Shown here: piece after piece, positions 1 to 13,447 of the stretch
Layout: each line of letters begins with the position of its first letter
Position numbering within the stretch: position 1 is the stretch's first letter
Assembly: GCA_028023455.1 (NCBI GenBank)
Contig: JAQFVV010006294.1
Span: 2,383,001 to 2,447,000 of the forward strand
Source of the DNA: Epiperipatus broadwayi
Taxonomy: Eukaryota > Onychophora > Udeonychophora > Euonychophora > Peripatidae
Length of the DNA: 64,000 nt
Reading direction: 5' to 3'
Notes under the pieces: generated by a model
The model's input: only the letters and a program-made list of their open reading frames with translations
Told to the model about the DNA's origin: nothing
Databases searched by the model: none
Position numbers and translations under genes: made by a program

Positions 1-3000
1 TAAACACACACACACAGTTATTCATCTTTCTCTTTTCCAAATGTAATATATTAAATAACTTACATTTTCCCACATTCTTTTAAAATCATGTAAATAAAGA
101 TACAATAAAAGACAAATGACTCACAAAGTGCATTTTATGTTGAACTAGTACTCTCAGTTGGTGAAGAGTATTTATCAATAGCAAATTGTTACATTTTCAT
201 TTAAGTGTCAATGTTGTGGGTGGATTGAGTTTGATACTTGTAATTCAAAATGTAACATTATACTGAAATATTTTTTTTTTGTAATATTGGATTCAGTATA
301 CTGGAAATTGTTTTGATATAAACACTATATTAATACTTGGATTCAATTTGTTCGTAAATAATTGATATTTAAACTAGTTTGGAATGACATGTATAATTCA
401 TTAAAATATTTATAAAGTTAAGTCATGGAATTTGGTTTGGCATATTCTAATACAATGTCTGTTTTTGAGATTTATATTATGTTTTAATCGGAAGTCACAA
501 ATTTTCAAGAATTATTAAAACATTAAGTTTATTTTTGGAAACATGTACATAAAGAAGTCCATCATAAGTTGATATATCATCTCATCATTTAATGAAACAA
601 AGATAAAGAATCATCAAAGTTTATTGTATTCGTGTAGATTTAGAATGTTTTTTTTTTCAAGTCCAAGTTGTATAGTCATTGTTATCAAGTTTAGATAGAT
701 TTTTATATTCAGCTTGCAATTTGGTTATGAATTATTGATTAAAATTATAATTAGCAAGAATTTCTAATGTGTTTAATCTTCTAGTTGAGGAATGTGTATA
801 ATTTAAAACAAAGTCACTCTTATAGATTAATTTAAATCTGAAAATTTTGTCATTTATCAGACTTATTTGATCTGCTATTATTATTTTTTGATAATGAATC
901 CGTAATTTTGATATGTTGTTAAAGTATTTGCATTGTAATATTGAAATGGTCAGAAAATATTAAATATAAATATGATTTTAAGAGATACATACAAAATTTA
1001 GTTCTGTTATGAATAAACAACATATTAGAAATATATATATATCTTTATCATTATATGTTCACTACTTAAAATATGGACATAGAATAGATTGTGTTAAGAA
1101 CATAAGTCCATTTAATTATATTAAAGAAATTAATAGAAGGAAGATATATGAAACCAATTACATCAATTATAACAGAAATAATTGTATGAACACTTATAAA
1201 ACGTCAATTAATTTAACTAATAATTGGATAATAAAAATGAATGGAGGGTTGTATAATATGTGTTATTATAAAGATATTTAAGTATAATTATAGGCTTGTG
1301 TTAATTTATATAGAGCTGGTAGATGTCACTGGTTATTTTTGTAATTTTAAGACATATTGAAAAGGGCAAAAATTCTAAAATTTGCCGAAAAGAGCTTTTT
1401 TATGTTATAATTATATGATTATATTACAGATATTGTCATATATTTTTTGTTGTTAGATAAAGATATTTAATCTATATAATGCCTAGGATTTATTTTGAAC
1501 ATAATGCAATGTTACTTCATGAAGTTTCCAAAGTAGTGGTTCAGGCAAGATAATTATTACTTAAATCTCTTTATATTCCAAGATAACTTAGAGCTGAAAT
1601 GCTGCATCATTTGTAATAGTTATGATTGTTTATATACAAATCAAATCTCATAATAAAATGTAGTCATTGTTATCATGCATGTTGAGTGCAATCACATTTA
1701 TATCTCTGGCTTTGGATAGTAAGCAAATGGTTAACAGATAAAAAATAAATTGTCATTTACTTAAATGTGAATGTTTATATTGCTGTTTGATTATTTTTTG
1801 TTCAATATTGGTATTTATTAATAACTATGGTTATGCCTTGTTTTGTTATAATGTTGATTTGTGGATAGTTTATCATGATTACTATAAACTGATGCAGCAT
1901 TAACCTTGATATTGATATGCAGTTTGATGCCTGTGAATAGATGTAGGGGCTTTGATTAAATAATTTGTGTATGATAATTATTAATGTCAAATATTTTGAT
2001 GATGTAATTTTTTGGCAATAAATCTTGAAACACTGTAGTATATTTTATCATTTTGGAATTTATGCACAGAGTATTAACAGACAGATGTTTTACCTTTCCT
2101 ATATATATATTGTAATGGTCAGACAACATAGTTCATTTATTTACATTTTCTCTATTTATTCACATAAATAGCATGGATGCCATCTGGCTTTAAGCACCAG
2201 GAAATAAACTAACATGTGTGTTTAAAACTATTTTATGCAATATAATAATATAACCATTACACAACCTTATTTGTAATGCCAGGCTAAATCACGAACATAA
2301 GTTACTCCCGATGAATGATGGTAAAACATGCAATCTTATATAAACAAAATAACAAATTATGCAATTATAATTTATTTACAAGTGTAATTATTAATTGATT
2401 TACAGTTTATTTTCTTTAACAAAATTAACAAATCATGTAACAGTAATTTATTTACAAAGTATAATCATTAATTGATAAGCAATTTATTTCTTTAATAAAA
2501 TCCTTTAATTTTTATACATAATAGTATCAGTATATTCATAGATAATATAACCCGTAATCCTGACTTCAATAAACTTAAGTATAATTGTACTTGTGTATGA
2601 ATTCATAAATATAAACATTTCTTTGATTCATATCTACTAGTACTTACACATACATATGTTCTATATGGGATAGATGTTAATGCTGTCTTTATCATAATAA
2701 TCATAAGGAATGGTCTGTTATCACAATAATAAGGAATGGTCTGTTTAAGATCCTAATCCTAAACATAACCACTTATATAATAATAATTATAAATTGATGA
2801 CCTTTTGCTTCTATCCCTAACTGAATAAACCTTCTATATAATAATTATAGGAAGTGACCTTTTGATCCTAAACCTGATTTAATACAAATACATTTTATAT
2901 AGTGATAAGTCATTCTGAGATCGATTACTAACTCATTAAAATGATATTTTTCAATAAGGATGTGAATATATGTAAACTTTTAAACATTGAACAAACAACT

Positions 3001-5383
3001 GCATGTATATAACTCTATCTACATAAAATCAAATTTTCACTAATCAAATATAAGTTTAACTATGAACGAATGAGTCTAATGGAAATAATTACATCATTAA
3101 CTACTTGAGATGTAGGTAATTTATATGTGTGCATTGCATTTACATGATTGTCATTATTTATTTATCTTTGCCTCTTATTAGTAACTTATATAAAATTCAT
3201 AAGCTTAGTATACATATGTGATATATAATAATTATTTTTTAAAAAAATTAACAAGTAAAAAGAAGTTACTACAAATTCATTTCTTTCTTTTTTTAAACTG
3301 ACAACTTCATTCAAAGTAATATCTGCATAACTAGCATTATTTACAAATTTAGATTAGTTAAAATAAACACCAGACTTGAAATTTAGGACTCACTAAAACA
3401 AAATAATTATCATTTACTTCTTTCTGATAAATATTAAAAGTCTGTTTATGGTAATAATATACTCTTGTAATTTCTAGCTGTCACTTAAATAAGCACTATT
3501 TCCTCATTCAGCCAGAGTTATTTAAAGTATCATTTCAAAAGTGTTCAGACTAGACCTGTTGTAGTGTCTCTCCTTATTATTCACAAAGTATTGTGAAGAT
3601 CCTGGGATTTGAATGAAGTAATATCTCCTATTCAAATAAAGAAAATCTGTTTTTGCACAATCATTTCAGTTCCTTTTTTTTAAAAATGAAATATTGCATA
3701 TTATTTTGCTTGGAAGAGAAAAAAAAGAATAATGGATTGTTCATTTCAACATATATTTACCTTCTTTATTAGGTAATGGATTACATATATATCTTATATT
3801 GAAATGAGTTTGTTTTGTGAAATATGTAATAAACTATTCATAATCTTGATTGGTTAAGCATGCTAAAATGTCTACATTATTTCTAGAAATTGTGGACCAT
3901 TGATAGTTGTAATTTTCAACTGGTTAATAACAGCAGGTTTTGATATTATTTTGTTTTTTGTTTCTATCCCTGTATTTTAGTCTTTTTTATCGGTTATCAC
4001 ATAGGTATCCAGATTTATTCATTTCCTTTCAGTCTGGTATGCCAAATGATATGTCTTTAGTGACTACATTCAAAATCTTATGCTTGCATTTTTTACTAAT
4101 GTAATCACATTCACTTGGTCATTTATAAATCTGTGTGAGAATTAATTAATATATTCATTTTTTTTTTTAATGTTTAATTATCAATTCCCATGTATTCATG
4201 TATAGTAAAACCTTTATAGAATGTTTAAATGTAATTCTTTTTGCATTTCACTTATTTCATTGGAGATCTTAACTGTTTTTAGAAGTAATGTAATAAAAAA
4301 AAATTGAACATAGGACTATAAATAATACACAATTATGATTTTTTTTTTTTAGCATATATCTTTATGCAAAAATTGTTTTTAGTTTGGTCTCTGCAAGTAA
4401 GTTTTTTGAGAGTTTTATACTTGAAGAAAGATATTTGCAGAATAAAAAAAAAAAGTAGAAATTCAATGAGTTCTGTAATTGAGCTTAATCATGAATCTAT
4501 AATTTGCCATAGAATTTTTACAGTATTACGGTGTTAGGAATATTTTCTATATTTTTTCATTATTTTAGAAAGTAGGTAATTTTTATAGTCCAGGTTTATA
4601 ATTCAATATTCATATTATGATTTATTTTACTGCTTAACAAATTCATGATGCTATATTAGTGCTTGCTTTTCAGATACTACCTCTTAAAGAGTTCATATAT
4701 TTTCTATAGCTATTTACTATCTTTAATTTTCAGTGTCAAACATTTAGATATAACTTCATTTTCAATAATATTTTTAATGTTTTGATGCTGAGTTTTATTA
4801 GTTATATTTTTTTTAATTGATAGATCTTTTAGGTATTTTATCTCAAAAAGTATTTTTATATTTCCTTCTGATTTTCATTGTTAAGAGGAAAGATAAAATT
4901 TTTATTCATTGTTTAAATCAATGTCTATATTAATAATTCTAATAATTTTTGTATTATTAATTTCATTACATAAACTTTATTTTAATTCACCAATCTATTT
5001 ATCAATTTTTAGTTGATTTCTATTGCAATCTTTTGAGATAATCATTATTTATTGACTTTTGATATCTGTTGCTAAGTAAATAAAACACATTCTGTTTTTT
5101 ATTGTTAATATTTGTATTGTTTTACATTCATTTTATGAATGCTTAATAGCTTTTTAGGTTTCTACTTATTGGGTTTTTAAATTTTAAATTAGGTTTTTTA
5201 AGATATTCAAGAAGTTTTAGCAAAACATTAACATATTTTTAGATACACATTCATATGTGTTCTTTTGGTCATTGTATAATTTACAGATATATATTTTTGC
5301 TACATAACTTCAAATAGTGTACTGAACTATTATTATTGAAGTCAGTTTCATTAAAAAAGTGGGGGTATGAGAGTGACCATTTG

Positions 5384-5605
5384 TATGTATATTTATTTAA
5401 ATATATATTCTTAAAAATGTATTAAACCTCTAAACATCACACGATACTACTATGTGGAGAGTTTTGCCTGTTTTAAAAATGTATATATGAGCATCTAAAC
5501 TGTTGTATCTTACTTAAAACCATATTATATTTATTTAAATATATACTCTTAAAAATGTATATATGAGCATCTAAATTTATGTATTTTACTTAAAGCCACA
5601 TTTTT
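5384..5605. repeat. Decayed tandem duplication, two to three units
   Basis: The phrase tatttatttaaatatat, then cttaaaaatgta and a gagcatctaaa block, recurs about every 70-110 bp, giving two clear units and one partial unit. No coding content is visible. It looks like a local duplication rather than a mobile element. Confidence 0.6.
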
Positions 5606-6270
5606 TACTCCATAAATTTAAACCAGTAATATTGCATAATAAATTTTATCTAGGATAAATCTATTAATTCAGTCAAACAATTTATTTTAAAAATGTATAT
5701 ATAAAGAAAAAAATTACAAAACTATATGAACAAAAACTTGCAAAAATAAAATATTTATTTTAAAGTGATATAATATTAATAATCATAGGTTATTTCAAAA
5801 ATAATTAGATAAACAACTACATCAATCATTTCTATAAATGATGTTAGACAAATTTCCTTTCATTTTATTTTAATCATACAGTCTATGCTAGAATTCTTAA
5901 CTTACTGTAGCTTTGCAGATCCCTTTGTGAAACATCAGATTTACATAGCATTTTTCATTTGGTAAATTCCTTTAAAAGTTTCACTTTAATAATTTTTATA
6001 GTTTAATTCACTTTTTTATTACAACTTTTCTTTGAAAATATAACAAGACTCAGTTCTTAGTAAACTTACAAACTGAGAAATAGATTTATGATGAATATTC
6101 ATTCACATATACAATGTAGAAGTAAATCAGTCACTTTTATAGGAATCACATCTTGGTTATCTTCTGTTGAATTCTTACCCTTAATTTCATGATTAAATTT
6201 TTTGAGGCTTAATTTTGGTTCGAACATAAATTATTTATTTAATCTCCTTCCTTCAATCTTTCTATATGGG

Positions 6271-6295
6271 TTTTTTTTTTTGGGGGGGGGGGGGG
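6271..6295. repeat. T11-G14 homopolymer junction
   Basis: Eleven T are followed directly by fourteen G. Similar long G or C tracts occur near 15140, 21461, 22709, 29729, 51939 and 54776, which is surprising in DNA this AT-rich. The exact length may be affected by sequencing or assembly error. Confidence 0.8.
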
Positions 6296-8469
6296 TCTGC
6301 AATTTTTTTTATCTTTTCTTATAAGTTTTTAAAAACAGATTTCTACTGCAAAAGTAAAAAAGCTTATTTGTTCTTCTCATGATGTAAACAAACTTGTATT
6401 AAACATAAAAATAAAAGAGCAAGTTGTTGCTGCAAGATTAGTCAATGCAGTGCAATAGATACTTAAATAACAATGGGCTAGAGACAATAAATTAAATTGT
6501 ACCAGTTCTAAAATAAAAATTAAAGCATTAACACTGGCATTGTTTAACTGGAAAAATAAATTTATTTTACTAATTTCATTTCATATGTATCCATAAATAT
6601 TAAGCGATTTCACACTTTTGTAAGATAAAAGAAAATTCAACTTTTCTTTTTTCTAATGATGAAGCCGAATTTAACACACAGATTTATATATACAAGTTAA
6701 TGAGTTATATCCTAGAGATGATATGCTTTTAATAATGTTTTATTAAACTGTAATTTATTCAGAATGATATGGAGCCCTTCCAAAAAAAAAAAACAACAAC
6801 AATGCTCTCTATCTTTTTATTGATAAGGAAATATCCTTGAAATATATAAATAAACTTACAGGTGTCAGATAAACTAACATCAAATTTTTCTTCCAAGAAA
6901 TAATAAATAAGTTATTATACATTTTTTAAAAGTTTTTTTTTTTTTTAATGTATTCCAGTTTTGTTATAGTTTTTAAAACAAATAATTTCAAATGCTTTAA
7001 TAAATAAATCATTTTAAATGTGTTAATAAATTATAATTTTAAATTAGTCTTTTTTTTTTCTTAATAAATAAAAATCTTAAGAATTATTTTATATTTTAAT
7101 ATTATTTATTGAATATGTTGTAGACTAATAATATTTGCTGCTTCAATTGTTTAATAACTTGGTTTTTGATATCAAGCAATGATTTTTCCATTTCATAATG
7201 ATCTAATAAGAACTTCATGAATTTTGAACTTTAGCTAGGCATTACTTTGTTATAACAAAAAAAAAATCTAATTCAGTTGTTTTTTAAAGTAGTTGATTGT
7301 AAATGTTTTAATAAATTTGAATTAACAAAGCATTTAAAATGATTTATTAAAAATAAATAAAAAATTTCAACTTTTTTTGAGTGCTCCTATATAACTCATA
7401 ATCTATCTGCTTGATGCAGTTGCATAGTATTTTCTTTTGAGTAAAAGAAAAACCAATAAAAAGTAAAATATCTATATTTTTGAATATATTTTGCATTAAA
7501 ATAATTTATTTAAAAAACATTTAGTTAACAAATAAATACATTAATGATAAAATTTATGCAGAAATGCAAATCCATATGAAATGTCAGAATTTATTATTGG
7601 ATTTACTCATGTCAAATTTTCAATGGGTGCAGCTCCCGGTGGCAACTACTTAGGTAATATAAGAGATCTTGAGTGCTGAAAATTAAGGGTTTATATACTA
7701 GATTTCTGATCCCCTTGTTGTATTTGCCTATAAGCCAGATTTTTTACAGTGTAAAATCCATTAGCTTGTTTACAACTTTTATTTTTAATCTTCGAATTTA
7801 ACATTCTTTTGTTAATTTTTTTAAATCTAACATTTACATCCTAGTAAAAACAAGTGCGATTGCCTAACGAACAGAAAATAGTGCTGCATGATCGTGTTTG
7901 TTTTGACCAAGGTGTACTTTAAAATTTATTTTAAAAATTTATATTTGACCTCCACGCAATTCTAAAGCAAGAGCATGTGGTGTGATCTTTTTAATACGAA
8001 CTGTTTAATATTTTTAGAAACTAAATAATTTCTGCGTAAACATTTTGTTATATATGTATGTTGGTTACCTGTGGAATTGAGCATATATGTGATATTATAT
8101 ATAGAGTTTGCAAAACAATTAATATATGCGGTTTGAACAAATGAAGCATAAATTTATATGTATACATTATATTATATTAAAGATTTATAATTATAATCGC
8201 TCTGTAATGCTATTAAATTATTTTCACGTCATAGGATCCTTTCATATACATGTGTCCATACATATATAATAATGTTTACACAGATATGCATTTAATTTAA
8301 CATAAGAAATATACTTAGCTATATGGTATACATAGATATACATGGACGTATGTGGATGAACATGTACTTGGCAGAGTTTAAACCTAAAATAATTACTACC
8401 ATGGGTCATAGTAGGTGAAACGTGATGTGGACAAAATATACCATTTCAATTAATCATAGCTGATGTTTT

Positions 8470-9279
8470 TATGTGATATGTTGGACTATTTCCATCATCT
8501 CTCAGTAAATGTTGAATGTATAGAAAATTTTTAAACTTTATTTAAACTTTTCAAATTCAAACAACTTGTTAGTAAGAACACACAAATAGATAACATAGGG
8601 TAGTAATGACACAATGTTTCTAGTAGTAGTATTCTTCATACTATTTCAGATATTGTTTGGCCTAACGAGTGACAGTATTAGCATAGGAGTTGAACTTGCA
8701 TTCTTAAGATTCTTGAATATCTAATTTAAGGCAAATACTAACCAACTGAGTTATTCTGTCAAAGGCAACAGGTAGTAGAAATTTCATATATTTATAGATG
8801 ACAGTTGGTTTAAATCCTTCTGAATTCTTCAATTTTTTTTTCTTGAAGGACTCAGGAGGATTTTCTAACCCTCATATATAAATAAATTTCTACTATCTTT
8901 TGCCTTTGACAATATAGTTCAGTTGGTTAGAGCGTTTGCCTTAATTAACCCTCATATATAAATATATTAAATTTCTACTATCTTTTGCCTTTGACAATAT
9001 AGTTCAGTTGGTTAGAGTGTTTGCCTTAAATTCGATATTCAAGAATCAAAGGATGCAAGTTCAACTCCTACGCTAATACTGTCACTGGTTAGGTCAAACA
9101 ATAACTGAAGAAGAGTGGAGAATATTACTACTCGAAATGTTGGGTCATTACTAACCTGTGTTGTCTATTTATTTGTATTTGAAAAGTTTAAATAAAGTTT
9201 AAAAATTTTCTATACATTTAATATTTACTGATAGATGATTGAAATAGTCTAACATATCACAAATCTTCAGACAAATACT
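8470..9279. mobile_element. Foldback element, family B copy 1, with tRNA-like boxes
   Basis: The outer arms are inverted: gtgatatgttggactatttc near 8474 is matched by its reverse complement ending near 9260, and the arms continue inward with a tttaaactttatttaaactt block. Inside are inverted and directly repeated units containing TAGTTCAGTTGGTTAGAG (A-box-like) and, once, GTTCAACTCC (B-box-like) at about 9058-9067, so the core seems tRNA-derived. After the right arm comes a short unique tail (aatcttcagacaaatact). The flanks gatgtttt and gatatttt may be an 8-bp target duplication with one mismatch. A shorter relative lies at 31145-31371. There is no protein-coding capacity. Confidence 0.75.
8866..9025 (+). 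repeat. Two direct 80-bp units with tRNA A-box-like sequence
   Basis: The unit runs from aaccctcatatataaa through ttgcctttgacaata to gttggttagagNgtttgcc and appears twice in tandem with a period of about 80 bp. A third, inverted version lies near 8724-8800. Together they make most of the core of the family B palindrome. Confidence 0.8.
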
Positions 9280-9407
9280 GATATTTTAATATATTAAAGT
9301 ACTAAATATTTTAAAATACATACGAATAACTGAGAACTTTTTTATGAGAACCATAATTTGTTAATCAATGTCAGTAGTAAAAATATTTTATTTGTTTTTA
9401 GAGTAAA

Positions 9408-11160
9408 ATGAATTGGTCAAATAAGTCTGAAGTTTGGGAATATTTTAGAAAAATTGGGCCAGATAAAGTATGTTGCAAACATTGTCATAAAATGATGAGC
9501 TGTAAAGGATTATCTCCGAGCAGTCTTCATAACCATCTTAAAATAGTTCATAAAATATTAAGTGACAAGAAAATAGAAGTCATTAAGAAAGAAATCTCTG
9601 GGCCTTCATTTTGTTCATAAAAATAGCCAATTATTTTTAATTTCATGTAAAAAGCTAATTTAGAAAAAATTGTAGTGAAGCTTGCTGCAGATGGATTGTT
9701 AATAAACAGTATTTCAACAAGCTCATTCATATGAGAATCTCTGCAACAATTGTCTTGAGTAATGGATATCATTTATACATTTTATATTGCTAAAAGGAAA
9801 TTGTAATTGGTTTAGACAATACAGTATTAGGAATCAAAAAAAAAAAAGTTTTCTATAAGTTTAGATGAATGGACTAGCAAATGAAATTGCAGTTATTTGA
9901 ATATCAATGTACACCATTTTGATGAATTTAATTTAGGTTAAGTTCCAATCGCTACTGCTTATGATGCCATGAAAACATTAGAATTAGTGTCAGAGAGACT
10001 TCAGATGTTTAATTTGAATTTAATAATAGATATAGTAGTGGCTACAAATGATGGTACCACAATGAAAAAATTTCAACAATTATTACCAACAATAAATCAA
10101 GTATGCTATTTACATGTTGTTCACGTAGCTATTACAGATGTATTATATAAAAATAAATCAGATATGTTACAAGTGAGAAATTGGAAAATGAAAATGATAT
10201 TGTGTGATAAAGAACTTGATGATTCCTCTCAATTTTGTGTATAATCTGATGACTATAAACAGGCAATTTTTCAAATTAGGAATATTTTAAAATTTTTCAG
10301 AAAGTTGCACCTTAGAGATAGCATACTCCAAAATTATGTTAAACAACAGAAGGAAAAGTAGTTAATTTTAATTTTGGATCATAAAATAAGGTAGAATAGC
10401 CTAGTGACCATGATAGAAAGATTTATGTCTTTGTAAGAATGTGTTACAATTGCTTTAAATAATTTCAATGCTTCTCATATGTGGGAGACTTATTATGCTC
10501 AAATTATAGAGCTTGACAATGTTTGAAAACCAGTAAGATTGGCAGCAGAATGAGTTAAGGCATTTTTGAATTTTTATTGAATAAATTAAAATCTTTAAAA
10601 ACTGAAATTAGTTTCCAATTAATAAATCATTAAATGCTAAAATTAATGAATGGTGTCAAATTGATTTGATAACATTGCTTTTTTATTTGTAGAATCCCCA
10701 ATATTTATCAACAAAACAACTAATAACCTTTTTTTTATGGACAAAATCTGAAATTATAAAATTGTCAAAAATTTTTTCATCAAGAATTTACCCAAAATCA
10801 AATTCATATACCAAAACAAATTTTGATAATGAAGCTGAAAATAAAGAAATTAAAAATGATATTAGTTAAAAGAAGTGATAGAAAAATCAGTTTAATGATT
10901 TACTGAGGAATCAAAAGAAAAAACAACAAATTCTAAAATGTTAAAGAGTTTGCAGTTTACAAAGCAACAAATAAAAGGACAAAAAAAATGTAAAACTTTA
11001 ATAATTGATAAAGCCAAACTCAATAGCTAGTGAGCGTATTTTTCGATATCTGGCAACCTAGTAACTAAAACAAGAGCAAGATTAAGTCATCGATCTATAA
11101 ATGCATTATAATATTTTAAAATCATATTTTCTTAAGAAAGCAACTAAAGTCTAATTTATA
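9408..11160 (+). pseudogene. hAT-family transposase, broken (BED-type)
   Basis: Several frames of this stretch read as successive parts of a hAT transposase. The N-terminal piece (9408-9617, 70 codons) is a BED zinc finger with WEYF, a C-x2-C pair (VCCKHC) and HNHLKIVH. A second piece (9969-10241) has the core signature ATNDGTTMKKFQQLLP followed by CYLHVVHVAITDVLY. A third, frame-shifted part (about 10330-10600) reads like the region around a TRWNS motif, then MIERFMSL. The last part (about 11019-11130) resembles the C-terminal dimerisation domain, with SIASERIFRYL and a TKTRARLSH-like stretch. Stops and frameshifts separate the pieces, so no active protein is made. I did not find terminal repeats. 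The ZBED/Charlie-like resemblance is from family knowledge. Confidence 0.85.
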
Positions 11161-11221
11161 TGTTTTTTTAGTTATTTATTTAAAATACATTTTTGGTAAT
11201 TTTAATCATTTTTTTACCATA

Positions 11222-11530
11222 ACAGTAGCAAACTCCATACAATAGTGTCACCAAGTATAAGCCTTAGTAATCAATGGAAGCAAGGTTTGTGCATAAAACC
11301 CCTATTTAGTTTTTACTCATCCAATATCCCCAGATTAGTTTCTAGCTTGTGGCTTTCATCTATGAGGAGTCTTGGATTTGAGAGCATTGTATCTAGATCT
11401 TAGAATCTAATGCAGCCCAGCAGGGCATTAGATAGGGATTTTATGCACAAACATTTTTGCATCCATTGATTACTAAGGCTTGCACTTGGTGACACTATGG
11501 TATGGAGAGTTTGCTACTGCTATTAACAAT
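11222..11530. mobile_element. Palindromic foldback element, family P copy 1
   Basis: Imperfect inverted repeat. The left arm includes agtgtcaccaagtataagcc and gtaatcaatggaagcaa; the right arm carries the matching ttgcatccattgattac and cacttggtgacactat. The centre differs from the better copy at 46251-46618, with which it shares catccaatatccccaga and tagatagggattttatgcac. It is non-coding and lies just after the hAT remnant. Confidence 0.8.
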
Positions 11531-11650
11531 CTGAGTAAGAATATGAAATGGTGTTCATATCATGTTAATGTTAATTGCTCTATTATTTTTTTTAATTTCA
11601 TCTATATGTTATTTTAATATTTGAATTGTTAATTAAATATTTTTAATTTA

Positions 11651-12353
11651 TAATATATAGGGTATATGAGCACAGACTTTCACACGACCCACCACTCTCC
11701 ACTCTATCTAATAACACTGACACACTTAAACACATATATGTTGAAAAGATAAATAATCGCCAAAATACATATTTCATGCTAAACCAGCAATCATCAGTTG
11801 GTCCAGATTATCATCTCTACACATATATACTATAAGTGCTCAGATATATATTTAGACAATCTTCATACTTTAATGGACAGGCTTCAATCTACTCCACTCT
11901 TCAACCATCCATCCAATTGAAAATCTGATGATGGATTATGTTCTGTACATGTGGGGTTTAGATTGACCTTAGGTCAACATGGGTTTGACAAGAATCTCGG
12001 CCTTAGGGTGGCCTTTGAGCATTCCATCATCAGATTTTCAATTGGATGAATGGTCGAAGAGTTGGAGTGTGGAGTAGATTGAAGCCTGTCCATTAAAGTA
12101 TGAAGATTGTCTATATTAATATATATCTGAGCACTTATAGTATATATGTGTAGAGATGATAATCTGGACCAACTGATGATTGCCGATTTAGCATGAAATA
12201 CGTTTATTGGTGATTATTTATCTTTTCAATATATATGTGTTTAAGTGTATCAGTGTTATTAGATAGAGTGGTGAGTCGTGTGAAAGTCTGTGCTCATATA
12301 CCCTATATATTACATATATAGACAGATATATAATAAGCCTGTGTTTCAGTTAT
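11651..12353. mobile_element. Long foldback element, family A copy 1
   Basis: Left and right arms of roughly 280 bp are inverted copies of each other: gggtatatgagcacagact at 11660 pairs with agtctgtgctcatataccc near 12303. A spacer of about 100 bp (about 11938-12035) contains ttgaccttaggtcaa, itself a short palindrome. Only the right side continues into the family tail, aataagcctgtgtttcag. The left side stops flush at the arm. No ORF. Confidence 0.85.
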
Positions 12354-12391
12354 TAATTGTAGAGATGTCTGCCCATCCTTGCATATGTATT

Positions 12392-12822
12392 AAATGGATT
12401 AGGTCCTGTACATGTGGGGTTCAGATTAACCTTAGGTCAACATGGGTATGACAAGAATCTTGTTCTCAGGGTGGCCTTTGAGCATTCCATCATCAGATTT
12501 TCAATTGGATGGATGGTTAAAGAGTTGAGTGTGGAGTAGATTGAAGCCTGTCCATTAAAGTATGAAGATTGTCTATCTTAATATATATCTGAGCACTTAT
12601 AGTATATATGTGTAGAGATGATAATCTGGACCAACTGATGATTGCTGGTTTAGCATGAAATATGTTTATTGGTGATTATTTATCTTTTCAACATATATGG
12701 GTTTAAGTGTATCAGTATTATTAGATAGAGTGGAGAGGGGTGGTTCGTGTGAAAGTCTGTACTCATATACCCTATATATTACATATATAGACACAGATAT
12801 ATAATAAGCCTGTCAGTTTTTA
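12392..12822. repeat. Tandem extra half of family A copy 1 (spacer plus right arm)
   Basis: The spacer and right arm of the preceding element recur about 460 bp downstream, from ggtcctgtacatgtggggtt through gggtggcctttgagcattcc to the tail aataagcctgtcag. No matching left arm precedes it, so the locus reads left arm, spacer, right arm, spacer, right arm. Point differences show the duplication is not recent. Confidence 0.8.
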
Positions 12823-13189
12823 ATTTATGTATAAAATCCCCCTTTTTATATAAATATTTGAATTGTTAATTAATTTTTGTATTTTGAAATAAAAAAAAAT
12901 ATTTTATGAAATCTTAACTTTTATTTTGTACAAATATTAACCAGTCAGTTTTTGTATAAAAAATCGTAGTTCCAACTACTCTATTAATTGTTTGCAAAGA
13001 TAATTAGGCTTATGGAAATGGTTAATTCAAATTTATTTTCTGATGTAATAAGAAATTTGTAATGCTTGTTTTATACACTCTAATTCTTTGTAGATAGAAT
13101 ATTCTTATGCTTTTTTTAAACTAACTTTTTTGATAAAAGAGTTATATATTAAGTACAATTGTAGTCACAAAAGTTAATTTTACATTTTC

Positions 13190-13447
13190 TATATCTTCCT
13201 ATTTAATAATTGAAACACAGGCTTATTATATACCTGTGTCTATATATGTAATATATAGGGTATATGAGCACAGACTTTCATACCACCCACCACTCTCCAT
13301 TCTATCTCATAACACTGATACATTGGTTATTATTTATCTTTTCAACATATATGTGTTCAGGTGTATCAGTGTTATGAGATAGAGTGGAGAATGGTGGGTG
13401 GTGTGAAAGTCTGTGCTCATATACCCTATATATTATATCTTCCTATT
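13190..13447. mobile_element. Compact hairpin, family A copy 2, with 14-bp duplication
   Basis: The insertion (13204-13433) is flanked by perfect direct repeats tatatcttcctatt at 13190-13203 and 13434-13447. It begins with the inverted family tail (tgaaacacaggcttatt), followed by an arm, a very short loop around 13340 and the opposite arm, which ends flush at the right duplication. Arms include cataacactgata and gtgttatgagatag. The long duplication is typical of target-primed retrotransposition rather than of cut-and-paste transposons. Confidence 0.85.

Larger units (their letters stand above)
1..8461. other. AT-rich DNA without a recognised gene
   Basis: A short (AC)n run lies at the start. 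The rest is strongly A/T-rich with many homopolymer runs and stops in all frames. The frame at 1009-1281 (+) has an Asn/Ile/Tyr-rich product typical of random AT-rich DNA and I do not call it. Two slightly CpG-richer patches (about 7620-7690 and 7850-7990) could be remnants of something coding, but I recognise nothing. Probably intron or intergenic DNA. Confidence 0.7.

Noticed and set aside
1009-1281. 90-codon plus-strand open frame
   Set aside because: Asn/Ile/Tyr-rich composition, no motif, no splice or promoter context; expected by chance in AT-rich DNA.
7620-7690. Possible micro-exon (CTCCCGGTGGCAACTACTTAG before gtaata)
   Set aside because: Acceptor lacks a pyrimidine tract and the frame closes shortly after; evidence too weak to call.
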